A DNA stretch of 64,000 nucleotides from Nemopilema nomurai (lineage: Eukaryota > Cnidaria > Scyphozoa > Rhizostomeae > Rhizostomatidae): positions 803,057 to 867,056 of the forward strand of contig ML133422.1 of the NCBI GenBank assembly GCA_003864495.1. Reading direction: 5' to 3'. The notes under the pieces were generated by a model. The model saw only the letters and a list, made by a program, of their open reading frames with translations, did not search any database and had not been told where the DNA came from. Shown here piece by piece: positions 23,495-34,600 of the stretch. The first letter of the stretch is position 1; each line of letters starts with the position of its first letter. The position numbers were made by a program, and so were the translations under genes.

Positions 23495-26118
23495 ATCAAC
23501 AACAATGTAGGGCTTGAGAAATTTGGGAGACTTTCGCAGCAATATTTAAAAGCAACCCAAGCTAATAACGACTATGATAAAGGTGTTACCCTAAGAAAGC
23601 TAAAAAAAGGCTTGCTACATGTTAAAATGTTTTCTTAAGTTTTTTGATCTTATACAAGCTGATATTGAACTAGCAAGTCACAAAACATTTTACCTTAATC
23701 TGGGCAACTTGTTATTTGACATTCGGGACTTCAAACCTAAGCCGGTGGAAAGTCTTTACAGAGCTCTCTATCAAGACACTTCGTAACCAATAGAACGGCT
23801 CTTTTATTTCACGCTACATCGTTTGTTTTTTGTATGGTCAGTCTGGCCACAGCTTTGTAAGTTAAGTTTTCTCCTTCCACCCATATGAATATTTTGTGTG
23901 CCAATCCCTTTTTCATCCGCCTTTTCTTGTTGTTGCTATAGTTGCCATTTCTGTCACTTTGTTTTTTCATCATCAGCGCAGTGTGGCCTTTCTATTTCAA
24001 TTGTTTTCTTTCTCAAATTCTATGCTGTGTTTTATTTTCCTTTTTTGCCTGTTTTCAAGACAGTTACTGAATTGGTTTTATTTAGAAACAACATCTTGTT
24101 CCTCTCATTTTCACACATCCTGATGAAATTATCGTCTTGACTACAGAAGCCGGAATTTTTTTCACTAGAGTGGCATCGATGTCAAGATGGCCTCTAATCT
24201 ATTCAAACATCAACAGAACAATTAAAATAAATAAGATGTTGCCTACAAATTTCCGGACTGCCAATTATTTGCATAGCTGTCATATTCCATTGTTATTTTT
24301 GTCATGATTCGAATGCTATTGTACCTATGACCATTTGTTTCAAAAGCACAGCCACTTAGCCATGCCTGCTAGGAGGCGGACCTCGTACTGGAAAACGTTT
24401 AAGCAGCTGTAGCATTTTACAGTAGCTGTAGCAATGGCTGTAGCAGTTTCGATGATGCTTTTTGAAACAACAAAATTTATCTTTATAGACCAAACTAAAA
24501 CATTAATAGCCCTTAAGAATAATAAAAGCTCAATTTTTCAATTTCCAGTTAACTGGCTTAGATTGATCTTTCTGATTAAGCAGTGCGTAAACTTAACTGT
24601 TACTTATAAAAGTATACCTTGATCTGACATCATCACCTGTGTTTTCATTAATTGTGATATCGCCATATACTTACGTGACGTCATCACCTGTGTTTTCATT
24701 AATTGTGATATCGCCATATACTTACGTGACGTCATCACCTGTGTTTTCATTAATTGTGATATCGCCATATACTTACGTGACGTCATCACCTGTGTTTTCA
24801 TAAATTGTGATATCGCCATATACTTACGTGACGTCATCACCTGTGTTTTCATTAATTGTGATATCGCCATATACTTACGTGACGTCATTAGCTGTGTTTC
24901 TTCTTTGCAGTATTCCATTGAGAGCAATGAATGCGACAGGCGATCATTCGACCCAGAGAAAACCTGTGTCCAAGAGTACCCAATAACCAAATACCAACCG
25001 GTCTACTTTGTGGCTGACAGTTTTAATGACGCCAAGGATAAATTGAGGTGAAGATTTTCTCTCTCATTCTATTTGGGGTGTTCTGAGTAATTCAAGGCTT
25101 CGTATCCAGGTGCTTTTCTACTTGAAGCAAACGCAGCATGAACTACCATTCTTTGTAACCCGAATACATATTCTTTTCCACCGACTATCTTTAACGCAGT
25201 TTAACGCCTTTTGCAGTTTCAGCGTTTTTATCCCTCGTATAGATTGCACCTTTTAGTCCAACCACAAAATTGCAGTGCGTTATTTTTGCAAAAATTCAGC
25301 CTTTTGATTGATAGTTATGCACTTTCATTTCTTTTCGACTTCCTTAAACAAATTCCTGCTTTCTTGTAACCAATTTCATTCTGATTCTGTAATCTAATGC
25401 TTTGCGGAAAAACTATTTCCAAAATGTTTGATCTTTAAAAATTTACAATCAAAGATAATGTTTTATTCTAGAAAATAGATTTCAAAGAGGTACTAATTCA
25501 TTTTCTAGAAAAGCTTTCAAAATTTAATTTTGTTTTTATTTTTTTATACGATCCATCTTTTAGTCCACCTCTCTCGTATCTTGAACAGATATTCTTTGCA
25601 GAAAATCTCCTTGTACCAGTGTTTTCTAATTTCTATAATGTGGAAAAACAAGTGCTTTAAGTATGCAGAAATTAACAGTGTCAGTTGTTTCGTGCTATTC
25701 TGAAGTTTTGTACTGGGAAACATCCAGTTCCTATCAAGCTCCAGTTACTTGTATGATCATCCCCTGTTACGTCACCCCTACGACTTTTGCAGTAAGTGCT
25801 TTTCATCTAATATCAACAAAGTTTTGTCAAACAGCTACACCTGTAGTGGCTAATCGTGTTTCATCAGCCGTCAATATAGAGTATGCTGATTAACCTATGT
25901 AAATGTAAATGTTCCCCATGCGATTATTCTTGTCCCTTAACAGTTGAATGCCTTTCAGGTCCTGGGCCTCCCGCATCCCAAGGCCATTTCATGTTCACTA
26001 CAACCCTTACACGGAATCAGTGGAAGTGATCGAGACGAAGGAGCAACTGATTGAAGTCATATCCGACCTCAAATCACAACTTGGCAACCTTTTGGATGTC
26101 GCCAGCCACATGAGTTAG
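13500..26118 (+). CDS. PAH: Phenylalanine 4-hydroxylase
   Basis: PAH converts phenylalanine to tyrosine using tetrahydrobiopterin, O2 and non-haem Fe(II). Fourteen exons (13500-13574, 15345-15440, 15536-15710, 15991-16079, 16765-16832, 17561-17611, 18770-18868, 19586-19632, 19987-20122, 21441-21510, 22411-22467, 23105-23200, 24911-25047, 25959-26118) join in frame to 451 aa; human PAH has 452. The N-terminal part (about 33-112) is the ACT regulatory domain. The catalytic core has [20 protein letters not shown] and MYTPEP. The iron ligands H283 and H288 (CHELIGH) and E328 (WFTVEFG) are intact. The C-terminus is the tetramerisation segment. [13 protein letters not shown] and [14 protein letters not shown] favour PAH over tyrosine or tryptophan hydroxylase. 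The N-terminal KKRKTT is a possible basophilic-kinase site, but the usual regulatory serine context is absent. Confidence 0.95.
14622..14705 (+). repeat. 23-bp tandem repeat in PAH intron 1
   Basis: About 3.5 units of caattaaggaaattgtttaa. Each unit is partly palindromic (caattaa/ttaattg). Confidence 0.8.
18060..18650 (+). repeat. Degenerate about 60-bp tandem repeat in PAH intron 6
   Basis: About eight diverged units share the order gtaccta, acataaatagttgga, acctggtactttgtacc, aacatgaaacatagg, gtcatgaccttgtac. The middle units are most alike and the edges decay. No coding frame. Confidence 0.75.
18988..19205 (+). repeat. 33-bp minisatellite in PAH intron 7
   Basis: About 6.5 nearly identical units (tctatactcgcccccttggc then atgctttatctgt), with c/t variation in the ctcgccc/ctctccc block. 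Because 33 is divisible by three, frames stay open through the array and give false repetitive ORFs. Confidence 0.9.
20240..20325 (+). repeat. Degenerate (GTTAGAG)n telomere-like repeat in PAH intron 9
   Basis: Runs of gttagagttagag and one gttaggg sit within about 80 bp. This is a short interstitial simple repeat resembling TTAGGG but dominated by TTAGAG. Confidence 0.6.
20965..21411 (+). repeat. 30-bp minisatellite, 15 units, in PAH intron 9
   Basis: Fifteen units beginning atgttgagtaaagtgcacgc, almost perfect. Variants include ctgttg in place of atgttg in two units and one atgaaagtgc unit. The array ends about 30 bp before exon 10 (21441). Open frames exist on both strands only because the period is a multiple of three. 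The 27-nt final unit marks the end of the array. Confidence 0.95.
22040..22215 (+). repeat. Degenerate short repeat (gggcgtttatttga-like) in PAH intron 10
   Basis: Several imperfect copies of a ttggg/cgcttatttgat motif spaced about 25-30 bp apart. Probably a decayed minisatellite. Confidence 0.5.
23448..23505 (+). repeat. (ACAACA/ATCAACA)n microsatellite in PAH intron 12
   Basis: A simple acaacaacatcaac repeat. The antisense frame gives an artificial Val/Asp-rich peptide. Confidence 0.9.
24626..24897 (+). repeat. 51-bp minisatellite with embedded TGACGTCA sites, PAH intron 12
   Basis: Five full units and one partial at 51-bp spacing (24626, 24677, 24728, 24779, 24830, 24881). Each unit has cacctgtgttttcatta, attgtgatatcgccatatac and an acgtgacgtcat junction. 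Five perfect TGACGTCA palindromes, the CREB/ATF consensus, occur; the first unit has TGACATCA. The array ends 14 bp before exon 13 (24911), so it takes the place where intron 12 polypyrimidine and branch sequence would lie. Confidence 0.9.
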
Positions 26119-26809
26119 GATTTCTAACAATTAAAAACAGTTTTTCCTAACTTTGTTTGTATCTTAGTTTGTCACAAATAGTTTAGTCAATTCTAGTTTT
26201 TGAGTCTATGGGAAAACTATTATTCTGAATTTTAAACCAGTTGTTGAATTTTTCGTCCGCTGAAAGTTTTATTTCGATCACCGCTGAACTATTTTAATTG
26301 TCCTCTGCGAGGCCACTGTAAGCCAGCCTCGTTTTCAATCAATCAAGATATTAAATGCAGTGAACAAAAAAACAAATAAGTAACGCTTATTAAGTCTATT
26401 GCTTGCTACTTGCTCTATTTCTGCTTCTTTGCAGGGAAGAGTCCTGGTAACTGGGCACCTGCCCTGCCATCTCTCCTCTCACCATGCCTGTATTTTTCAA
26501 CAGTTAACTTTTAGCCTATCCCTTTTAATATACATTTCTGATTGTAGTAATTTACTGCATGAATTTCATTGAATCTGTAGAAAGTGTGTAATGTGAATAT
26601 AGATTTTTTAGCATTCACTAAATGTGAATCTCTAAGAAGTACATTTCCGCGACAGAGTGAAAATATTGTCAGATTTATAGCCGTGCGTGCAATACTTTTT
26701 TGAAGAAACATTTCTCGTCCGGTTAGAAAAATTTGGGAAAGTGGGGAACCGTTTTCGCTTCTGCTTCAATATAAACCCAACAGGGGAAGGTTGGCATTTA
26801 CGCTAATGG

Positions 26810-27085
26810 GAGGATGGCTCAGCGGTAAGAGGATGGCTCAGATGTTAGAGGATGGCTCAGATGTTAGAGGCGCTGACTACGGACCCAAGGGTCCGTGGTT
26901 GGAGTCCCTGACATGACCAAATTTCCACTCAGAGTGAGGAGAGTCACCAGCTTTTTGTAATTCCAGGCATAAGGAATCACGAGGTGTGGTCACATCGAGA
27001 GGAAGGATGAAGACACTGCTCGATAAGCTTAAGCTTCTCAGTGTCTTAAAAATACCTTCGGAAGCAAGGTAGAATAAATCAATTC
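26810..27085 (+). mobile_element. Probable tRNA-derived SINE
   Basis: ggatggctcag with tgttagaggc resembles a tRNA A box. gactacggacccaagggtcc resembles an anticodon stem-loop, and ggttggagtccc a B box (consensus GGTTCGANTCC). About 190 bp of unrelated body follow, ending in an AATAAATC-type tail. The head contains a local triplication of the A-box stretch ggatggctcag. The altered B box (cg to gg) and missing acceptor pairing argue against a working tRNA gene. Confidence 0.5.
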
Positions 27086-27806
27086 AAACAAAACTCCCAT
27101 TTGGAAAATGGCAACAATTTTGGCTTCTGCATCTCCATATTTTCGCATAGTTTAAGTAACAAGGCTTTTTTCAAATAGAGAATCCAAGAATTTTATGTAG
27201 GTACATTTTATGCACAAATATGATAAGTTTGTATTTTAGAATTTAATCATGTTTCACCTTATGTTTTAATTGAAATCATGCCCACGCTTGCTACTGTTCT
27301 GGTCGCTACCCTTGCAAAAGCCTTCCCAAATTAAATCTACCGAAATATGTAAAAGCCACCAGAAAGGTGTACCCTTGAATCGTGTCTCGAGATTTACCTT
27401 CGCTAATTTATGTTTATTTGTAAATTTTGGATGCCTCCATCAGATATATTTAAACAGCATGTGTCGAATTGCTGAGTGCAAAGCAGCTTTACTTTTATAC
27501 TTCAATCGTGCTTAGAGAGATACTGCGATCATCCATATTTAAACTCGTCTAATAGGCTAAATGTCTTTGAATTTTCAATTTTACTCGATGTTTACGTTGG
27601 TATTAAGCATCGATGAGTCTTTTCTTAGAACTTTTCATTATTTCAATACTCCCATCCGCTATCAATATTTATCTGTATCGCATTTCATACACTCTTGCCG
27701 AACTTTGATCTTTCCTATACGGGCGTTTTCGTGTCCCTACCTAAAGACGTAGAAAGCGTCTTCAAAATGTGAGGAGTCATGGGAACTAATAAGCTATTTG
27801 TTAAAT

Positions 27807-27938
27807 CAGCTTTTGGTTATTTTCCGACGTTTACATACTCTGACGGTTGTCGGACGAAAAAGTACTTTAAGTATGCAAAAACTGGTTCTGCTATTTCTAG
27901 CTATTGTGAAGTTTTGTAACGTAAAGCACTTGTTCAAA
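27807..27938 (+). mobile_element. Solo copy of foldback-arm repeat
   Basis: Collinear with 8891-9027, sharing ttttggttat, tccgacgttt, catactctga, tgtcggacgaaaaa, gtactttaagtatgc, tgtgaagttttgtaac and aaagcacttgtt. Same family as the arms of the 47822-48752 element. Confidence 0.65.
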
Positions 27939-28635
27939 AGGGAACTTTATGTGGGAAGGGGTGGAAATATTTAGGGACTTTATAAGATAGTAATATATGA
28001 AGTCTTCCTTGAAGCATCTACTATTGAAAGGCAGTGCCAGAAAATAAGGTTGACAAGGGGGATTTTCCCAGAAAACACTTGGTCTGAACTATTTAAATTT
28101 CCCATTACATCTACTTCAGAACAATTTTTCACTAAAGGTTTTGTTCACCCTACGTAAAGTTTGTTGTGTTCATGCGTTATAGTTGACCAGTTTGTGGATA
28201 GCTATTACGAAGTACCCATTGGTGCTCTCCGTTAAGTGAGAAGAAAAGCTGAATGCAAGCCACATCATTTGAAGCGTAACAACAGTCGCCTAAATCTTCT
28301 CGTCGACTTTCAGTGGTTTAGAAATCGATCCTGGAGAGGACTCAGGGAGGAAGTACTGCCCAAAAAACTTTATCGTCGTGCTAGTATAGCCCCTGTATCT
28401 AATCCTAACTTAGTTGTTTATTCTAAAGGCAAAATTCTCATAATAAATTCTGAGTAACTAGTGATTCAATTTAGCTCAGGCTTCAAAAATCAATTTAGCT
28501 CAAGCCAGATATTCTACAGCTTTGGTGGGCTTGAACTCGGAAGTCGAGTAGAAAGAAAAATCACCACCATATGTCACGCAAGGAAATGGCGCGAAGTTTT
28601 CAAATGGGACCGAGGCTGCAAACACAACATTCAAC

Positions 28636-31600
28636 ATGGCTGGTGTTTATGTACCAAGCAAACTGCAAAATATTTGTCTTCGCAATGTGATTGAGAGACT
28701 AGATGAAAATATCAGTGAAATAGCATTTCTGCCAGAAAAACTAAAAGATAAAATGCTTGTTTTGGTGTCAAAGCGAGGAAAGCTTGTCGATGCCAACATA
28801 CGAAAGGTTAGTCTAAAGACTAGACGGAAAATTACCTGGTTCTCACTCTTCAAGCGCCTTTGGAATCACGATAGTGCCCATATCAAAGTTTGCATTCCAG
28901 TTATCCTAGTAAAACACATAGTTTCATTCATGATTGATAATATTTTCATATTTTACTATTGATATTGATAGTTTATGCAAAAATTAAGAGGGTGGAAGGT
29001 AAAATGGGACCGTATAAAATCTATTCTAGTTTAAGTTATGAGGAAAGGAAAGATTATAAGCTCACAATGAAAGCTATGTAAGGACATTTTAATACTCCCT
29101 AAATTTGAAATTACGTTTCAGCATTTTGCTTAAGTGTGGTAAAGTAGCCTGGAACCTAGGCTAATCTTTCTGATTTATAAAATTACTTTTTACATTCTAA
29201 CGAAGTCAGGCATAATTCAATTTTAATACATAGCCATTTTAATTATTTTGTTTACCTATTAAATATATTAAATACTTAATACATAGCCATAAAGGCTATG
29301 TTTGCAGAAGCATTCAAGTATGTTTGCATCCTTGATTAATCACTGGGTAAAATGTTATGGAACCTAGATTTAGAGGCTGGATGCTATCTCCACTAGTGTT
29401 TCCAACACAAACAGAAAAAAAAACCTATTGGTATTTGAGTACTTTTATACCCTTTTAATCACCTATAACCTATGGTAATGTGAGTATGTTTTATCTTCAA
29501 CTAACATCTAGAGATAAACAATATAAAATATCTTCAGTTGAATGAAAATTATATATTTCTTGTCTTTATTGTCTTCTCAGCTTTTGCACTCCAATGTCAC
29601 TGAGATAGATTTGTCACACTCAGAAATCTCTGATGATGGCCTTAAAGAAATATGTTATTGCAAGGAATTAAGGAAACTGGATCTGAATGCTAGTAAAGGA
29701 AGCAGACTTAATATTTCACCAGAAGGTAAAAAGAATCTCATGTTTTATATGTATATATTTATGTGTTTCATCTAGTTTCATCTATGTATGTTTTGTTAGA
29801 AAAGTTTTATAGAGGGCCAAAAGTCAGTACAGCTGACAAAGAATGTTTTCAAATGCCTGGAAAAACTCCTTTTTCAAATGAACCAGAATTAAAAACAAAT
29901 GTAAAAACAATGTATTCAAATGCTCATTGCATACCCTTGTATTTTATCATTTAAGCTATCATAATTTTTGGTAAAAATAACTTAAGTATTTACTGACTAT
30001 TTGTTGACTTTTTTACTACAATAATTTTTTCAGCTTGTGTTTGGAAGACAAGTAGTTTTAATTACAGCTTCATCTTATTTAACAATCCATAAAGCAAACA
30101 ATGCCTTGACAATATACTTTTTTAATGGCTCTCAAAATGTATCTATAACAGTATTTCACTAAATTCATTTTTTAAGTCCTTGCATGAATGGTACCTTCCA
30201 CTCTAAGATTTCTACAGTAACAATTTGGTATCTTTCTAGGTATCAGAATGTTAGCGGAAAGCTGTAAATTATTAGAAATTGTGTTCTTAAGGAGGTGTGA
30301 ATTGTTGGATGACTCTGCAATCGCTTGTTTAACACGCTGCTGCCCAAATCTGACTCAGCTGAACTTGGAAGGGTGCAGCCTAATCACAGACCTGACTGTT
30401 CAATGTATTGCCAAATGGAGCTCAAAATTGGAAAGCCTAAACCTCTCTAAAACCAAGGTTGTTATTTCTGTTTTACGACCAAATCATATAATTGTTCTAT
30501 CTTTAAGGCAAAAGGGGAGATTTAATGAGTTTCATTTCTTCCTCCCTGTAACAACAGATGGCAAGCAAATTGAATTATGTTTTGTTCTGAGTTTTTTTTA
30601 GACAACCAAACAGTACTTCAGTTATCAGCCATGCAATCATTTACTATTTTAAAAATACATCTTGGTTTTGTAAAAGAATGTGGCCTTTTTAAAGTTATGA
30701 TAAAGAAAAATAATAACAATTTATATCTTAAGACATAATAATGAATCAAAATACTAATAATCCCATACCATTATAATGACAGTTCATCCTTTCAAGGGGA
30801 TAAAATTATATTTAATTGCTTAAGCTGCTAAACAGTTATAGAAAATATCTGATAAAACAACAGAATTGCTGAAACATTTTTCTTATATATGCTTCTATTG
30901 ATGTATTTACTCTGCTGCTTATTTTACTTCTAATGATTTATACCATATTCTATGCATAATTTTTTCAAAAATTTAAAAAAACCTTTATTTATAGGTCACT
31001 GATAAAGGTCTGCAGTCTATTTCAATTGGTTGTTGCTCCAAGTCATTGGCAGTGAGTGAAGATTCCTTATGCAAAATTAATGTTTACTCTCCATTCATCT
31101 TTTGCTCATTAAAACGACTACCAACAATAAATAGTTTATAAACAGTATATAAACAGTTTATAAACAGTTTACAATCGCCAATCAGTTTTGGCAACCCCCT
31201 GTCACTTAATTTTGTCAGTTTTTCCTGTCCCTTCATCTACCTTCGTATTAGCGACGAGAAGAAAGTGTGCAAACTGAATAGGACTAAGTTTTTACATTTA
31301 ACATGCACATTGATTCGGTCTGTCAAAACAGTGCTATAGCATGATAAAGGTTTTTTTTATCTTCTGTGAATTGAGAAAATGTCGAAAAACCGAGTCGAGC
31401 TATCAAATTCTCCACGGAGCGATTTCAGCACAATTTCAGTATGAGCGCGAAAACCATTTCTGACCACAGAATTCTGGCATAACAAAGCTTAAAAAGGATG
31501 ACGCTACGAGTGTCTTCCCTTTTCCCTATTCTGGGATTTTTCCGATTTTGAAATCAACAGGGATTTTCATCATTAAGTTTTGAGCATTCAATCTGCTTAG

Positions 31601-34600
31601 AGGCGATTTTTCAAAGTCGTTGGTAAGTTGCTGATCGGTTTTTTCGCACCTGAGAGATGTTTCTACTTCTGAATAGAAAACATGAAATGCACATAAACCA
31701 CAATCTCAGAATAATGAATTTTTGAGCTTATCAAAGGAACTCCACTCTGTGAAAACAAACAGAGATGACTGTCAATAGGGGTCTAACAATTAATAAACGT
31801 TGATGACGAACTATTAACACTTGTCTTTCTTGACTTGAAAGCTGTTAAATAGTCCTTGCAAAAAAGCAAAATCTTTTCAATATATTGAACAAAAGGAAGC
31901 TTTCTTTTGACAACAACATTGAAGAAGAATTTGGCAATACGAAGTATCAGAACTTCACATAAAACGAAATGGAAAGTGTTTTTTGTAGTAATTCCCCAAC
32001 TAGTTTCTTCGGAGTTTCCGTCCTTTTCATCACATACGAGAGGTGACGCGTTATCCCGCAGAAGAAATATCGAGAAGGAACATGATAAGTCACAAACAAA
32101 CCACATTGTCGTAGAAGAATGACGACTTTGATCTGACGGAAACCTGTTGGGACTCGAGGTGGAAGAGACAAGCCAAAAATGGCCTCGGACAAGGATCCAA
32201 TATTTAGTAAACTAACTTGCCTTGCAATAGCAACGGTGGGAATACTGGTTGCCGAAACGATCTTCCTGCATGTTAAGGTTTACCAAACGGATAGCACCCT
32301 GACTGAGAAAGTCAATTTATTGGAGAAAAAGCAAGGAATTACCGCACGAAAGTTAAAGGAACTTCAAAGCGGAAGAAATGTACGAACGAAGAGGGACATG
32401 CCGGAATTATCCAAACTACTTGACGAGGAAATTTTGAACTTAGAAGCGTTGAAAGGGAGATCACGGCGTCACGTTGAACCGAACTTCGATATTATTTTAC
32501 GACTTTTGAAAGTGGCACGCAATGTTGGTGGTGGGTACTGCGAAAATGTGACAGTAGTCTGCCAGAAGGGAGACAGGGGACCAAAGGGTAATGCAGGACT
32601 GCCCGGAGCACTGGGTCCCCCAGGTGAAAGGGGTGAGAAAGGGCGACGAGGAAAGTCCGGCCCACGTGGGATCCAGGGAGACGATGGACAAAAAGGAGAA
32701 ATCGGGCCTGTAGGTGTTATGGGTCCTCAAGGTCCCAAAGGTGACACGGGGCTCAAGGGAAACAGGGGGCTCAAGGGAGGCAAGGGGCTTAAGGGTGAAC
32801 CTGGCTTGCCGGGAAGGTCAATTTCAAAGCCAAAGATTAAATCTGAATTTCCAAAAATCTTTCATGAAACAGAGGGGTCAAATCTTACATTGTTCTGCGA
32901 GGCTGAAGGAAATCCTACACCAAAAGTTCTTTGGGTGTTTGGATCAAAAAACCCTGAATCGAGATATAGTTTTCCAGTTTCAGGTGCACTGGCTATTTCA
33001 AATGTACGAGAGAGCGACAACGGTAAAATCAAGTGTGTCGCAGAAAACATTCTTGGGGCCGAGACAGCTGAGACAGAACTGTCCGTTTACACTGAGCCAA
33101 AGGTGAGGCTAAACCGCAGGAAAGTGATCGGCGCAGCTGGATATTCTCTGGAAGTCATATGCAGTGCCACTGGTAATCCTGTCCCGGACCTGACTTGGAG
33201 AAAGGCTCACGGTGAAAAGAGGGGGGTAGCAGCTGTTGCTGGAGACGGGAAAAGCATTGCCCTGACATTCTCAAAACTTGTTGCTAGTGATGCAGGCTAC
33301 TACATTTGTGAAGCAAAGAACAAGATCGGTGTAGGCAGTCAGTCTACTCTTGTTGAAGTCCAGGAGAGGGACTGTTCCTCTTTGAAAAAAATTGGCCACA
33401 CAAAAAGTGGAATTTATACAGTGAACCCGGAAAATAAGATCCCTTTTTTCGTATACTGTGACATGGAAAATGAAGGTGGTGGCTGGACAGTAATACAGAG
33501 GCGAACTGATGGATCAGTTGATTTTTTTCAAAACTGGCAAGCGTATAAGACAGGGTTCGGAAACTTGGAGAACGAGTTTTGGCTTGGAAATGAAAAGATC
33601 CATCGTTTAACAAAGCAAAAGGACATGAAAATTCGGTTTGACCTTGAAGCTGTCGATGGTAGCAAAGTCTTTGCAGAGTACAGCACCTTCTACATTGATG
33701 GGGACGATAAGCAGTTTACACTGCATACAGGATCATATTCAGGAACTGCGGGTGATTCGTTCTCGTATCATAATGGAAGGAAGTTTTCTACCAGAGACAA
33801 AGATTATGATACGTATGCTACGAGTTGTGCAGTGAGATTTCACGGTGGCTGGTGGTATGGCGCTTGTCACAACTCGAATCTGAATGGCAAATATTTGAAT
33901 GGTCCTCATAAATCTTACGCGAACGGAGTTAATTGGCACGCATTCAAGGGTGATCACAACTCATTGAAGATGACTGCCATGAAGATAAAACCACGTGGCT
34001 AATCAAAGGCAGAATGTCTGTTTTTACCTGCTAATGCCATATTGTCAAAACTTCAATGGAAGGAGAAGCTGTGGAAAGTAGATTTGGTACCATATTGCAT
34101 TTGATTCTGATTTTCAAAAATCATTAAGAGTTTCCTAGTTTTGCATCGTATGGAAATAGCCTGTGGTGTTGAATTTGGTAGCTAAGAAATAGAAGCATTT
34201 AGCTTTTTTCATGTTTATGTGAATGATAAAATGACGGACACTTTGTTGCTTGTTTGAAATCTTCTTTGAAATTGTGCACGATTAAGCCACATGAGTATCC
34301 ATTTGTTGCCACGTGCAACGCTGTTGCTGTTTTGAAATATTCTTCCAAGCTTAAGAGTTCGGGCATGCGCATGCGAGCTCATTGATTCAAGCCTTTAAAC
34401 TCAAATAAATGTTATGATGGAAAATGTCTTTCGGCATCTAGTAAGCACTGTTTAGAAGCGATGGCACTGCAGGAAACTGATTCTTTACACGTAAAAGCAG
34501 CTTGACAATTGCAAGGGCACAATGTTTTGATGACGTTCTCTAGAATGTCGAAAGCAGCTCAAAACACTTATAGCAGTTCTGGAAACTAAAATTTGGACGG

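Larger units (their letters stand above)
26119..28635. other. Intergenic region between PAH and AMN1
   Basis: No convincing exon. It contains a tRNA-like SINE (26810-27085) and a foldback-arm copy (27807-27938). A 73-codon frame at 28236-28457 has no recognisable domain. The AMN1 promoter must lie near 28500-28630, but I see no TATA box. Confidence 0.45.

Noticed and set aside
24604..24990. 128-aa antisense repetitive ORF
   Set aside because: It crosses the 51-bp array and PAH exon 13 on the wrong strand.
26820..26915. Functional tRNA gene
   Set aside because: B box is altered, acceptor stem does not pair and the A-box region is repeated; a SINE head fits better.
32497..33957. Antisense and shifted ORFs over the receptor genes
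   Set aside because: They are shadows of the 607-codon frame, which has clear collagen, Ig and FReD domains.
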